In this document: positions 1 through 5,577 of the stretch, piece after piece
Layout of the letters: each line of letters begins with the position of its first letter
How positions within the stretch are numbered: position 1 is the first letter of the stretch
The notes under the pieces: generated by a model
The model's database searches: none
The model's input: only the letters and a program-made list of their open reading frames with translations
What the model was told of the DNA's origin: nothing
DNA from: Candidatus Solincola jinzensis
Lineage (GTDB): Bacteria > Actinomycetota > Geothermincolia > Geothermincolales > RBG-13-55-18
NCBI GenBank assembly: GCA_015711875.1
Contig: JACVJG010000103.1
Location: forward strand, 1-8,054
DNA length: 8,054 nt
Direction: 5' to 3'
Made by a program: the position numbers and the translations under genes

Positions 1-1
1 T

Positions 2-64
2 ACGGCGCGAGAGCCCATGTTCGCGCTGGTCGTGACGGGGGTGAAAATGGGCGGGTGTTTATAA
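2..64 (+). CDS. C-terminal end of an upstream gene (partial, product unknown)
   Basis: The frame starting at base 2 is open from the window edge to a TAA at 62-64 and would encode about 20 residues ending in VTGVKMGGCL. Most of its codons end in G or C, as in the intact genes downstream, whereas the other two frames either stop early or have poor third-position composition. I therefore read it as the tail of a gene entering from the left. The stop lies 42 bases before the preferred start of the next gene, a distance compatible with one operon. Too little is visible to name a family, and chance is possible over so short a stretch. Confidence 0.45.
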   Translation, partial: TAREPMFALVVTGVKMGGCL

Positions 65-91
65 GGCGGATAGGTGAGAAAGCGATGCCGG

Positions 92-96
92 GGAGG
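92..96 (+). promoter_or_regulatory. Ribosome binding site deciding the start of the VAO-type gene
   Basis: GGAGG within a GGGAGGGGG run, 10 bases before the ATG at 107. It lies downstream of the GTG at 74, so it supports the internal ATG over the longer GTG-initiated form. Confidence 0.6.
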
Positions 97-106
97 GGGT
101 ACGGCG

Positions 107-1735
107 ATGATCAGCGATGAGGCCTTCGAGGAGTTGGCGCTGGCGGTGGGGCCCGAGAACGCCTCGCGCGAGCCGGCGGTATTGGACACCTACGCCTGGC
201 AGCCCACCTTTAACAACCGGCCGGATCCCTGGGTTGCGCGCCCGGAGGCGGTGGTGCTTCCGGGTTGCACGGAGGAAGTCCAGGCGGTGGTGCGGGCCTG
301 CAACCGGCACGGCCTGCGCTTCAAGGCCTTTTCCACCGGTTGGGGGGCGTGGGCGGGGCCTTCAAGGGAAGGGGTGGTGCAGGTGGACCTGCGCCGCATG
401 GACCGCATCCTGGACATCGATGAGAAGAACATGATCGCGGTGTTGGAGCCGTATGCCATCGGCGGGCAGATAAGGGCGGAGGCCATGAAGTTCGGCCTCA
501 ACACCCACATGATCGCCGCTGGGGCGGGAGTGTCCCCCCTGGCCAGCGCCTGCGCCGCCTTCGGCCCGGGATGGGACGGGACCTACAGCCCCCGCAACCT
601 CATGGGGGTGGAGTGGGTGCTTCCCGACGGCGAGGTGCTGCGCCTGGGGACCCTGGGGTCGGGCCTGGGATGGTTCTGCGCCGACGGGCCTGGGCCGTCC
701 CTGCGCGGGGTGATGAGGGGCAAGGCGGGAGGACTTTCCGGCAACGGCATCTTCACCGCCTGCGCCCTCAAGCTCTTCCCCTGGCCCGGGCCACCCCGGC
801 CCGAGGTTAAAGGCCTTTTCTACGACATGGAGCTCGAGCTGCCGTGGAACTTCCGTCTTTACCTGCTCATCTTCCCGGACCGCGGGAGCTGGGCGGAGGC
901 CACCTACGCCGTCAGCCGCGAGGGGCTGGATTACAACATCATGAAAAGCCCCATAGGCGTGGTGCCGGTGATCGTGGCGCCTCGCCTCACGCGCAAGCTG
1001 GCGGCCTCAGCCAACCTGCGCGCCCTGCTATCCTCCATCCAGCACGGCACCATGCTCATCATGGCGGCGAGCTCCCCGGGGGAGATGGAGTACCGTGACG
1101 CCGCGCTGCGCGAGATAGTGCGCGGGCACGACGGCCTCGTCCTCGACTTTGGGGCCATGGCCCTGGGGGGCACCTTCTGGTGGTCGGTGATCAGCGGGGC
1201 GGTCCCCCCCATGTCCTTCCGCGCCGGCGGGCAGATGCAGTCGGGCCTGGGGCCGGACGACGCCTGGGACACCGCGGTGGCCTGGGACGCGGCTGGCGAG
1301 GGGATAAAAAGGGAGTGGATCGGAAAGGGCGGTTGCTTCGACGACCTGGCGGACGCCTGCGTGGATATGCTCTGGGAGGACGGGACCATAAACCACAGCG
1401 AGGAGCTGTGGTATTACGACCCCAGGAACGAGGCCCACGTGGCGGCCCTCAAGGGCATGGCCTTCGACTTCCTCCTCACCGCCATGGAGCAATGCACAGA
1501 CCAGCCCTGGAATATATTTCCTGAACAGCGCAGACTCATCGCTCCCTTGCAGGGGCGCTTCAACCGCTGGCAGAGAGAGCTGGCGCGGGCTTTCGACCCC
1601 CGCTCTGCCGCCGACGATACCCTCTACCTGGGCGAGGAGGACATGGACTTCTCGGGGATAGAGCCAGTGAAAGTGGAGGAGCTGAAAAGGCTCATGGCGG
1701 AGCGGGACTGGCTGCGCGAGGAAGAAGCGGAGTAG
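107..1735 (+). CDS. FAD-binding oxidoreductase, VAO/PCMH family (GlcD-like)
   Basis: Predicted 542-residue soluble flavoprotein of the vanillyl-alcohol oxidase/PCMH superfamily, the group containing GlcD-type glycolate/lactate dehydrogenases and alkyl-DHAP synthase. The FAD-binding domain spans about residues 46-225. It opens with a typical PEAVVLPGCTEEVQAVVRACN segment, has a pyrophosphate-loop region at about 75-85 (FSTGWGAWAG, degenerate compared with the usual Gly-rich loop), VDLRRMDRIL at about 93-102, and the NLMGVEWVLPDGEVL strand near 164-178. The rest would be the substrate-binding cap, ending with a DPRSAADDTLYLGEEDMDFS tail. I see no obvious His/Cys flavinylation motif. An alternative GTG start at 74 adds 11 residues, but the ATG at 107 is preferred because GGAGG at 92-96 sits 10 bases upstream. 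The substrate is not recognisable: an alcohol, hydroxyacid or similar hydride donor is the family norm. It lies 240 bases upstream of the fixC-like gene. Confidence 0.85.
   Translation: MISDEAFEELALAVGPENASREPAVLDTYAWQPTFNNRPDPWVARPEAVVLPGCTEEVQAVVRACNRHGLRFKAFSTGWGAWAGPSREGVVQVDLRRMDRILDIDEKNMIAVLEPYAIGGQIRAEAMKFGLNTHMIAAGAGVSPLASACAAFGPGWDGTYSPRNLMGVEWVLPDGEVLRLGTLGSGLGWFCADGPGPSLRGVMRGKAGGLSGNGIFTACALKLFPWPGPPRPEVKGLFYDMELELPWNFRLYLLIFPDRGSWAEATYAVSREGLDYNIMKSPIGVVPVIVAPRLTRKLAASANLRALLSSIQHGTMLIMAASSPGEMEYRDAALREIVRGHDGLVLDFGAMALGGTFWWSVISGAVPPMSFRAGGQMQSGLGPDDAWDTAVAWDAAGEGIKREWIGKGGCFDDLADACVDMLWEDGTINHSEELWYYDPRNEAHVAALKGMAFDFLLTAMEQCTDQPWNIFPEQRRLIAPLQGRFNRWQRELARAFDPRSAADDTLYLGEEDMDFSGIEPVKVEELKRLMAERDWLREEEAE
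1621..1654 (+). repeat. 34-bp direct repeat, copy 1 (inside the VAO-type gene)
   Basis: These 34 bases, encoding LYLGEEDMDFS near the C-terminus of the FAD oxidoreductase, recur without a mismatch at 1766-1799, 145 bases downstream. Identity ends at both edges: the flanks of the two copies are different. Confidence 0.95.
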
Positions 1736-1736
1736 G

Positions 1737-1865
1737 AGAGGGAGAAACTGCAAGGATTTGCCCTGCCTCTACCTGGGCGAGGAGGACATGGACTTCTCGA
1801 GCCTGGGTCTGAAAGAGGCGGAAGTCATGCGACGCGCCATAGTCGGGGGCGTCGAGTCTGAGTAG
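1737..1865 (+). pseudogene. Relic 3' end of a second VAO-type FAD oxidoreductase
   Basis: After the stop at 1735 the frame containing bases 1767-1769 reads LYLGEEDMDFS, identical in protein and DNA to the tail of the intact gene. It then continues as SLGLKEAEVMRRAIVGGVESE to a TAG at 1863-1865. The intact gene instead continues GIEPVKVEELKRLMAERD. The second tail has similar length and character (an acidic/helical end) but a different sequence, so it resembles the C-terminus of a paralogue rather than a simple duplication of the neighbour. Everything upstream of about 1750 that would make up the enzyme is missing, so it cannot be a functional oxidoreductase. An internal ATG at 1788 follows GAGGAGG, but those bases are simply the Glu-Glu codons. 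The left boundary is approximate. It most likely records loss of, or recombination with, a tandem or dispersed paralogue. Confidence 0.7.
1766..1799 (+). repeat. 34-bp direct repeat, copy 2 (in the relic)
   Basis: Exact second copy of bases 1621-1654, offset by 145 bases, hence in a different reading frame relative to the upstream gene. It marks the start of the recognisable paralogue tail. Confidence 0.95.
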
Positions 1866-1962
1866 CGGAGATGTGAGGGGGATGAAAGATATGGAGGATG
1901 GAGTCGGATCGTTTAGGGAAGCCGGCGCGCTGCCGGGCGGGGCACGTCAGGAATCGGTCATG

Positions 1963-1969
1963 AAGGGGG
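1963..1969 (+). promoter_or_regulatory. Ribosome binding site of the fixC-like gene
   Basis: AAGGGGG six bases before the ATG at 1976. A GTG codon immediately precedes that ATG at 1973, so initiation could occur at either. The ATG is preferred because the protein then begins MDNYDLIVVGAGPGG, the usual N-terminus of the family. Confidence 0.5.
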
Positions 1970-1975
1970 TGCGTG

Positions 1976-3373
1976 ATGGACAACTATGACCTCATCGTGG
2001 TGGGCGCGGGCCCGGGCGGGAGCGTGGCGGCCATGACCGCCGCGGAGCTGGGCATGAAGGCGCTGATGCTGGAGCGGGCCAATTACCCGGGGGAGAAGAA
2101 CGCCTCGGGGTTCGCCCTCTCCTCCAAGGGAGAGAGGGATTTTCCCTTTCTCAAGGAGGTCGATTTTCCTTCCATGAGGATAGGGAGGAGGACGCAGGCG
2201 CATTTTCTCTCCCCTCCGCCGGAGATGGAGGAGAAGTTCAGCATGGTCACCACCACCTCGCGGCGCATCAGCTATCCGGAGGGGCGCGATTACTTCGTAA
2301 AGACCATGTATCGGCCCGAGCTCGACCGTTACCTGGCGGAGCGGGCGGTGCAGAAAGGGGCCGAGCTCAAGCTCAAGACCCTGGTGACAGGGATGGTGTG
2401 GGAAGCGGGCAAGGTATGCGGAGTGCGCACCGAGGGGGGAGATGAATACCGCGCCCCCGTGGTCATCGGGGCGGACGGGGTTATGTCCATGACCGCGCGC
2501 ATGGCTGGGCTGCGCGAGAAGTTCGGGCGCGACGAGGTGGTCTCGCTGTGCACGGTGGACTACGCGGTGTCCAGAGAAAGGGCCGACGCCGTCATCCACG
2601 ACAACGCCTTCCAGACCTATTTCGCCCCCGGCTTCGGCGGCCTTTACCTTATCGTCATGGCCGACGGCGTGCACGTGGGCGGGCCGGGGGTCACCAACAG
2701 CCTGATCTCCAGGGCGGTGCGCAAACGCATCAACCCCGCCAGGGAGGTCCTGGAGATGATCAACTGTCCTCCCATCCAGAGACAGCTCGCCGCCCTGGAC
2801 GCCAGGCCGCGCGAGTGGCAGGCTCACATGCTGCCGTGGATGGACCAGTTCAACCGGCGCATCTACACCGGAGGCTTTATGCTGGTGGGGGACGCCGCGG
2901 GGGTTCCCGAGCCCCTTTGGGCGGAAGGGGTGTGGCAGGCCATGTACTCCGGGCGCCTGGCCGCGCAGGTGGCGCACGAGGCGTTGCAGGAGGGCGACAC
3001 CTCCGCCTCTTTCCTGCAACGCTATTGCGACCGCTTGGAGCAGAGCCCGGTAGGGCAGGAGTTCATCGCCGGGGTGCAGCTGCGCCAGCTCTTCGAGATG
3101 CTGGGAGACCCCGTTATCTTCGACGAGTTCACCGACCTGCTGGTGGACCTCAGCAACAACCTGCTCTGGAACTGCCAGGAGCCCAAGGCGGTGAGCATCA
3201 ACCGCCTCTTCCCCATCCTCTTCGAGAACCTTCCGCTGCTCATGGGCATGCTGAGGGTTTACGCGCCCATATTCCTGGAGACGGGAGGGGAAAGCCTGCG
3301 CAAACGCATGGACATGATCAAGGGGGTCGCCGCCATGGTCTCGCAGATGACGGGAGGGGAGGTGGAAGCATGA
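1976..3373 (+). CDS. fixC: FixC-like FAD-dependent oxidoreductase (ETF:quinone oxidoreductase family)
   Basis: A 465-residue flavoprotein of the FixC / ETF-ubiquinone oxidoreductase / geranylgeranyl reductase family. These enzymes pass electrons between flavoproteins, an Fe-S protein and membrane quinone, or reduce isoprenoid double bonds. An N-terminal Rossmann motif GAGPGG (residues 10-15) with the ribose-binding Glu at 33 is followed by a YPGEKNASG segment (38-45), the counterpart of the GAKNxSGG stretch characteristic of FixC and ETF-QO. GADG at 165-168 and GDAAG at 305-309 are the later FAD-contact motifs of the family. The C-terminal 100 residues (LLVDLSNN to the end) are helical. The stop codon overlaps the start of the fixX-like gene (ATGA at 3370-3373), indicating translational coupling and a complex. 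No fixAB (ETF) genes are visible, so the electron partner is unknown. A geranylgeranyl-reductase-type role remains possible, but the FixX neighbour favours FixC. Confidence 0.85.
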   Translation: MDNYDLIVVGAGPGGSVAAMTAAELGMKALMLERANYPGEKNASGFALSSKGERDFPFLKEVDFPSMRIGRRTQAHFLSPPPEMEEKFSMVTTTSRRISYPEGRDYFVKTMYRPELDRYLAERAVQKGAELKLKTLVTGMVWEAGKVCGVRTEGGDEYRAPVVIGADGVMSMTARMAGLREKFGRDEVVSLCTVDYAVSRERADAVIHDNAFQTYFAPGFGGLYLIVMADGVHVGGPGVTNSLISRAVRKRINPAREVLEMINCPPIQRQLAALDARPREWQAHMLPWMDQFNRRIYTGGFMLVGDAAGVPEPLWAEGVWQAMYSGRLAAQVAHEALQEGDTSASFLQRYCDRLEQSPVGQEFIAGVQLRQLFEMLGDPVIFDEFTDLLVDLSNNLLWNCQEPKAVSINRLFPILFENLPLLMGMLRVYAPIFLETGGESLRKRMDMIKGVAAMVSQMTGGEVEA

Positions 3374-3663
3374 ACCGCGAGAAGAAAGGCGCGGAGAAAC
3401 TGGACAAGTTCGCCCTGAGCGAGATCATCCCCGCCCCCAGCGACTTCATCTTCTTCGATGCCGAGAAGTGCACGGGGTGCTCGGGATGTGTGGTGGTCTG
3501 CCCCATGGACCTGTGGAAGATGCGCGAGGGCCGCGCGCGCCTGGAGGCGGATTACCGCGAGAAGTGCATGGAGTGCGGCAGCTGTTTCATCGCCTGCGAG
3601 TCCGGGGCCATCGACTTCACCTACCCGCCGGGCGGCTCCGGGGTGGTCTACAAGTTCGCCTGA
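3370..3663 (+). CDS. fixX: FixX-like ferredoxin with two 4Fe-4S motifs
   Basis: A 97-residue ferredoxin-like protein, the expected electron-transfer partner of the FixC-like flavoprotein encoded just upstream. It has two complete cluster motifs, CTGCSGCVVVCP (Cys 34, 37, 40, 44) and CMECGSCFIACE (Cys 66, 69, 72, 76), consistent with two [4Fe-4S] clusters. The C-terminal signature IDFTYPPGGSGVVYKFA matches the conserved YPxGGxGVxYxFG ending of FixX and of the Fe-S domain of ETF-QO, and this makes the call specific. Classical FixX proteins such as that of E. coli keep only part of the first Cys set, so the full eight cysteines are a difference. The 32-residue N-terminus is charged, with no signal peptide. 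GGAGG at 3358-3362, inside the end of fixC, lies 7 bases before the ATG, which overlaps the fixC stop. Confidence 0.88.
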   Translation: MNREKKGAEKLDKFALSEIIPAPSDFIFFDAEKCTGCSGCVVVCPMDLWKMREGRARLEADYREKCMECGSCFIACESGAIDFTYPPGGSGVVYKFA

Positions 3664-3782
3664 GGACGATGGCGGCGCGAGGACCTTCGGGGGCGAACAA
3701 GGCCTGCCAGCACGCGGCGGTTGCGGGAGCCCGACTGCATCCCCGCTCAGGCGGGTGCGAGAGGGTTAGCGGAGGTCAAAAA
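3664..3782 (+). other. Non-coding leader with a short hairpin
   Basis: No convincing gene is seen between the fixX stop and the possible small ORF at 3783. A GC-rich hairpin can form: CCCGC at 3742-3746 with GCGGG at 3751-3755, extended past a two-base bulge by GCA 3737-3739 with TGC 3756-3758. No T-run follows it, so it is not an obvious terminator. I could not identify convincing -35/-10 boxes. Confidence 0.3.
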
Positions 3783-3959
3783 ATGGTAATCAATGGCAGT
3801 AAAGAGCCGGGAAGCGGTGATATTCCTTGGGAGTTCCGGTGGCGGCGGTACAGGTTTCGGAACTATATCCGTACGTGCCGCTTGTCGTTATCGCCGGCTG
3901 GCCCAGAGGGTGTTGGCGGATTCCCAATGGCTTGTGAGCAGTCGGGGGGAGTGCGATGA
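3783..3959 (+). CDS. Possible small protein, 58 residues, unknown function
   Basis: An ORF starting MVINGSKEPGSGDIPWEF with a good Shine-Dalgarno, GGAGG at 3771-3775, seven bases before the ATG. Its TGA stop overlaps the ATG of the next flavoprotein gene (ATGA at 3956-3959), the same coupling seen between fixC and fixX. The middle is rich in Arg and aromatic residues (FRWRRYRFRNYIRT); I see no transmembrane segment or known motif. Against it: codon choice (GTA, AAT, TTA, CGA, CGT) and the lower GC are unlike the neighbouring genes, so it may be non-coding leader, decayed sequence or a leader ORF. A second overlapping frame from 3793 (MAVKSREAVIFLGSSGGGG) runs past the next start and looks no better. 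No homologue recognised. Confidence 0.35.
   Translation: MVINGSKEPGSGDIPWEFRWRRYRFRNYIRTCRLSLSPAGPEGVGGFPMACEQSGGVR
3832..3864 (+). repeat. 7-bp inverted repeat (AGTTCCG / CGGAACT)
   Basis: AGTTCCG at 3832-3838 is the perfect reverse complement of CGGAACT at 3858-3864, with a 19-base spacer. It lies 92 bases before the start of the next flavoprotein gene. It could be an operator half-site pair or an RNA stem; it may also be chance. Confidence 0.3.
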
Positions 3960-5302
3960 AGGTCATCGTGGTGGGAGCGGGAACCGCGGGGCTCGCCGCC
4001 CTGCACGCGCTGCGTAAAAAGGGCGTGGAGGTGACGGCGCTGGAGAAGGAAAAAACGGCGGGAGGACGCATCTTGGGGGCTTGGAAAAACGGTTTCGCCC
4101 TCGACTTGGGCGCGCAGTTCGTCTTCCGGGACAGCCCGGCGGTGGCGGAGCTGAGCCGCGACCTGGGGATGGAGGGCGAGCTATGCGGCTACCTTTTCAA
4201 GGCCGCCAACCTCAAGGGGGGTAAGTTCTACACCGGGGTCATCGACAGCGACCCCAGGGTGTTGTGGCGCCACCGCCGCCTGCTCATGAACTCGCAGGGG
4301 TTCACCCCCGCCGGTTTCCTGCAGATGGCGAGGTTCATGCCCGCCTTCCTGCGGCGCAGGCGGGATTACCATCTCCTGGCGCCCGAGCGGACCCTGGACC
4401 TCGACGGGGAGAGCGCGGCGGATTTCGCCCTGCGCCACGGAGGCAAGGAGGTGCTGGAGGGGCTGGTGCAGCCGGTGGTTACCAACCTCACCCTGGGGGA
4501 GCCGGAGGAGGTGGCGGCAGGCTACGCCATGACCCTGCTGTGGAATATCCTGCACGGCGTTTTCACCTTCCGGCGAGGCCTCGGCACCCTGGCCGCCCGC
4601 CTCGCGGAAGAGCATCGCGATAGATTGAGGCCGGGAGCCGCCGCCAGGCGCATCGTGCTGGAGGGGGGCAAGGTAAAGGGTGTCGAGACGGACGAGGGCT
4701 TCATGGACGCGGACGCGGTGGTCTGTGCCACCACCGCCACCACCGCCCTGGAGCTCATGCCCGACCTCCCCGCCTCGCTGCGTGGGCCTCTGCGGAAGGT
4801 GCGCTACAGCGCCTGCTGCCACGTCATCCTGGCCCTGCAGAGGCGCATTTTCCCCGATGGGTGGTACGGCGTGGGCTTTCCCCGCCGCGAAGGCTCCTTC
4901 ATGAACCTGTGCGACAACGCCGTGAAGTCTCCCTACTACGCCCCCGAGGGGTGTTCGCTCATCCACTGCTTCACCTACGGCCGACATTCCCACGAGCTGC
5001 TGGCCACAGAGGACGAGGAGGTGATCAAGCGGGTGATGGGGGAGATACGCCTCCACTTTCCCGCCATGCCCGAGAGGCCCATCTTCGCCGAGGTGCGACG
5101 CTGGCGGGAAGCGGTATGCCTCTCCCCGCCCGGCATGCTGGGAGCGGTGCTGGGGATGCGGAGCAAAGTCCCGGTCGAGGTGAAGGGCCTGTATCTGGCG
5201 GGCGAGTACATGTACATGCCCTCGGTTGAGGCGGCCCTGCGCAGCGGGCTGGACGCCGCCGAGGCGGTAGAGTCGTGCAGCGGGGCCGGAGCTGGGGCGT
5301 AA
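3956..5302 (+). CDS. FAD-dependent amine oxidase / protoporphyrinogen-oxidase-like protein
   Basis: A 448-residue Rossmann-fold flavoprotein of the amine oxidase / phytoene desaturase superfamily. The N-terminus carries the dinucleotide motif GAGTAG (residues 7-12), the ribose-binding Glu at 30, and the GGR motif (36-38) that follows it. The C-terminal FAD motif is GLYLAGEYMYMPSVEAALRSG (about 411-431), where the usual GD/GE plus S-x-E-x-A-x-x-SG pattern closes the flavin site. Length is normal for the family. Relatives include protoporphyrinogen oxidase, squalene/carotene desaturases and amine oxidases; the sequence does not decide between them, and no haem or carotenoid genes are adjacent. 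A Cys-rich stretch (YSACCHV at about 283-289, later FMNLCDN and LIHCFTYG) is notable. GGGGGA just upstream (3945-3950) could serve as the ribosome site, and the start overlaps the stop of the possible 58-codon ORF. Confidence 0.8.
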   Translation: MKVIVVGAGTAGLAALHALRKKGVEVTALEKEKTAGGRILGAWKNGFALDLGAQFVFRDSPAVAELSRDLGMEGELCGYLFKAANLKGGKFYTGVIDSDPRVLWRHRRLLMNSQGFTPAGFLQMARFMPAFLRRRRDYHLLAPERTLDLDGESAADFALRHGGKEVLEGLVQPVVTNLTLGEPEEVAAGYAMTLLWNILHGVFTFRRGLGTLAARLAEEHRDRLRPGAAARRIVLEGGKVKGVETDEGFMDADAVVCATTATTALELMPDLPASLRGPLRKVRYSACCHVILALQRRIFPDGWYGVGFPRREGSFMNLCDNAVKSPYYAPEGCSLIHCFTYGRHSHELLATEDEEVIKRVMGEIRLHFPAMPERPIFAEVRRWREAVCLSPPGMLGAVLGMRSKVPVEVKGLYLAGEYMYMPSVEAALRSGLDAAEAVESCSGAGAGA

Positions 5303-5352
5303 AGGGCGCTCGCGAGACGGCTTCATGACCCTGTTGATGCTCAGGAAGTACA

Positions 5353-5364
5353 TGGAATGTTCCA
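5353..5364 (+). promoter_or_regulatory. Short palindrome TGGAA-TG-TTCCA, possible operator
   Basis: Five-base arms TGGAA and TTCCA separated by TG, 50 bases after the stop of the preceding gene and 213 bases before the next start. Size and symmetry resemble a dimeric repressor site, but no regulator is nearby and a 12-base palindrome can arise by chance. Confidence 0.25.
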
Positions 5365-5503
5365 GGAAAGTTACGGGAGCGAGGGTTTAGGGTTCAGGGG
5401 ATAAAGCGGGAAGTGGCTAAAAGGGGACGAAGCCGTTCGCTGACGCCCTGTCCGCCCGTGTTGAGGGGAGGAGAAGGGTCTTTGAAGAGCGGTAAGGCAG
5501 GTG

Positions 5504-5526
5504 GTGCCGGGAGGAATGCCCGGTAC
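5504..5526 (+). other. 8-bp hairpin upstream of the PDS-like gene
   Basis: GTGCCGGG at 5504-5511 pairs with CCCGGTAC at 5519-5526 (seven Watson-Crick pairs and one G-U) around a 7-base loop AGGAATG. No T-run follows, so it is more like a leader RNA structure than a terminator. It ends 51 bases before the next start codon. Confidence 0.35.
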
Positions 5527-5567
5527 GCTGGTGAGTAGGCTGAGGGTATTCATAGAGAGGGAAGATT

Positions 5568-5573
5568 AGGAGG
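5568..5573 (+). promoter_or_regulatory. Ribosome binding site of the PDS-like gene
   Basis: Perfect AGGAGG four bases before the ATG at 5578, which fixes that start; the protein then begins directly at the Rossmann strand. Confidence 0.7.
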
Positions 5574-5577
5574 AGAG

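Larger units (their letters stand above)
5303..5577 (+). other. Intergenic region without a supported gene
   Basis: This 275-base gap separates two desaturase-like genes. Only very short ORFs occur (21 codons from 5325, 17 codons from 5516), neither with a well-spaced ribosome site. It holds a palindrome (5353-5364), an 8-bp hairpin (5504-5526), a CTCGCGAG palindrome at 5309-5316 and a tandem-like AGGGTTT/AGGGTTC run at 5382-5395. The length suggests that the next gene may have its own promoter, but I cannot point to a convincing -35/-10 pair. Confidence 0.5.

Noticed and set aside
74..106. GTG start at 74 for the VAO-type gene
   Set aside because: It adds a short Arg/Gly-rich stretch and has no ribosome site of its own; the ATG at 107 has GGAGG upstream.
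1882..1989. 35-codon ORF starting MKDMEDGVGSF in the gap before fixC
   Set aside because: The G-rich stretch is only one base from the ATG, it runs into fixC out of frame, and nothing supports translation.
1958..3019. Long minus-strand ORF (353 codons) opposite the fixC-like gene
   Set aside because: It is a GC-rich shadow: low-complexity His/Gly/Arg/Pro-rich product, no motifs, and the plus strand has clear FixC motifs.
2548..3663. Plus-strand frame fused to FixX, giving a 371-codon protein
   Set aside because: The first two thirds are Arg/Gly-rich out-of-frame translation of fixC. Only the last 97 codons, from the ATG at 3370, are real (FixX).
4181..5353. Long minus-strand ORF (390 codons) opposite the amine-oxidase-like gene
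   Set aside because: Product is Gly/His/Gln/Arg-rich without domains; the plus-strand gene explains the codon bias.
5325..5390. 21-codon ORF after the amine-oxidase-like gene
   Set aside because: No ribosome site and too short; likely chance.
5504..5526. Resemblance of GGGAGGAATGCCCGG to the conserved GAGGAAAGTCCGGGC part of RNase P RNA
   Set aside because: The match is imperfect, none of the other conserved RNase P segments is seen, and the gap is too short for the full RNA.
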